From Treponema sp. (GTDB taxonomy: Bacteria; Spirochaetota; Spirochaetia; Treponematales; Breznakiellaceae), in NCBI GenBank assembly GCA_031268975.1, contig JAIRWM010000041.1, forward strand, positions 1-32,935: 32,935 bases of DNA. Direction: 5' to 3'. Shown in pieces: positions 32,649 to 32,935 of this stretch (the first letter of the stretch is position 1; each line of letters starts with the position of its first letter). A program made the position numbers and the translations under genes. Under the pieces are notes generated by a model. That model saw nothing but the letters and a program-made list of their open reading frames with translations, was not told the DNA's origin and ran no database searches.

Positions 32649-32699
32649 GAGACAAAACCGGCAAGGCCTGCCGGCAGCCGCGCGCGAAAATTCCAGCCA
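32649..32699. terminator. Nested hairpin after the cyclo-ligase gene
   Basis: Within this stretch CCGGCA and TGCCGG form an inner stem around AGGCC, and flanking CGCGCGG and CCGCGCG can pair outside it. A few A residues but no U-tract follow. Otherwise the 220 bases between 32626 and 32846 hold only a promoter. Confidence 0.4.
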
Positions 32700-32739
32700 T
32701 ATGTTCGCGCGGTATTCCCGGCCCCGGTGAAAGTTTGCC

Positions 32740-32769
32740 TTGACAAATCCTTGCATGCGGAGATACAAT
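32740..32769 (+). promoter_or_regulatory. Sigma-70 promoter of the truncated last gene
   Basis: TTGACA (32740-32745) is perfect and TACAAT (32764-32769) is one mismatch from consensus; the spacer is 18 bases. The start near 32776 gives a leader of about 70 bases. Confidence 0.6.
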
Positions 32770-32846
32770 TACCCCCGTGGAGTCAGGCCGCGCCCGGCTC
32801 CCGCCGGCAGACGCCGGGAACGCCTATGCCAAGGAGAGCGCCCGCC

Positions 32847-32935
<89 letters not shown>

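Overview
The window is a dense, fairly GC-rich bacterial chromosome segment with about 27 protein genes, no RNA genes, no insertion sequence and no CRISPR array. Gene content points to a spirochete of the Treponema type, perhaps a gut treponeme. The pointers are a V4R-GGDEF signalling operon, a short group 2 sigma factor next to heat-shock genes, and an L-rhamnose-type ABC transporter with RhaA. This assignment is inference from gene content and style, not from a marker-gene search. The right edge runs into 40 consecutive G, which looks like a sequencing artefact at a contig end.

Region 1 (1-12764) is a sugar-catabolic locus of the L-rhamnose type. On the + strand a perfect sigma-70 promoter and a structured leader precede a PHP-domain protein, followed by a short-chain dehydrogenase. 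Facing them on the - strand is a long array: an L-fucose/L-arabinose isomerase-like protein, the transporter ATPase, two permeases, the periplasmic binding protein, a class II aldolase and L-rhamnose isomerase. A divergent AraC-type regulator sits at the head of the array. The aldolase and dehydrogenase resemble the two halves of the bifunctional rhamnulose-1-phosphate aldolase/lactaldehyde dehydrogenase, here as separate genes on opposite strands. No rhamnulokinase or mutarotase is present.

Region 2 (12840-15812) holds three co-directional + strand genes: a YggP/SorE-type sugar-phosphate dehydrogenase, an HD-domain phosphohydrolase overlapping it by 4 bases, and a beta-phosphoglucomutase-like HAD phosphatase.

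Region 3 (15852-23427, all - strand) is housekeeping, stress and signalling: tyrS, clpB, a 289-residue group 2 sigma factor, groES, and a V4R / diguanylate cyclase / DUF6941-like operon. The sigma gene is preceded by an almost perfect sigma-54 (-24/-12) promoter and an upstream perfect inverted repeat. This suggests an RpoN-to-alternative-sigma cascade like the one known in Borrelia, with clpB downstream of the sigma gene.

Region 4 (23569-32625, + strand) contains dnaE with a tandemly duplicated OB-fold module, a YggT-family membrane protein, recG, a ferredoxin-type aldo/keto reductase, a DRTGG-domain protein and 5-formyltetrahydrofolate cyclo-ligase. A new gene starts at 32847 and is lost in the poly-G end.

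Recurring features are strong intergenic hairpins without U-tracts, some clearly related to each other; a 50-base repeat shared between the PHP-gene leader and the aldolase start; -10 boxes placed so close to start codons (dnaE, tyrS) that leaderless mRNAs are likely; and GC-rich low-complexity insertions inside several conserved proteins.
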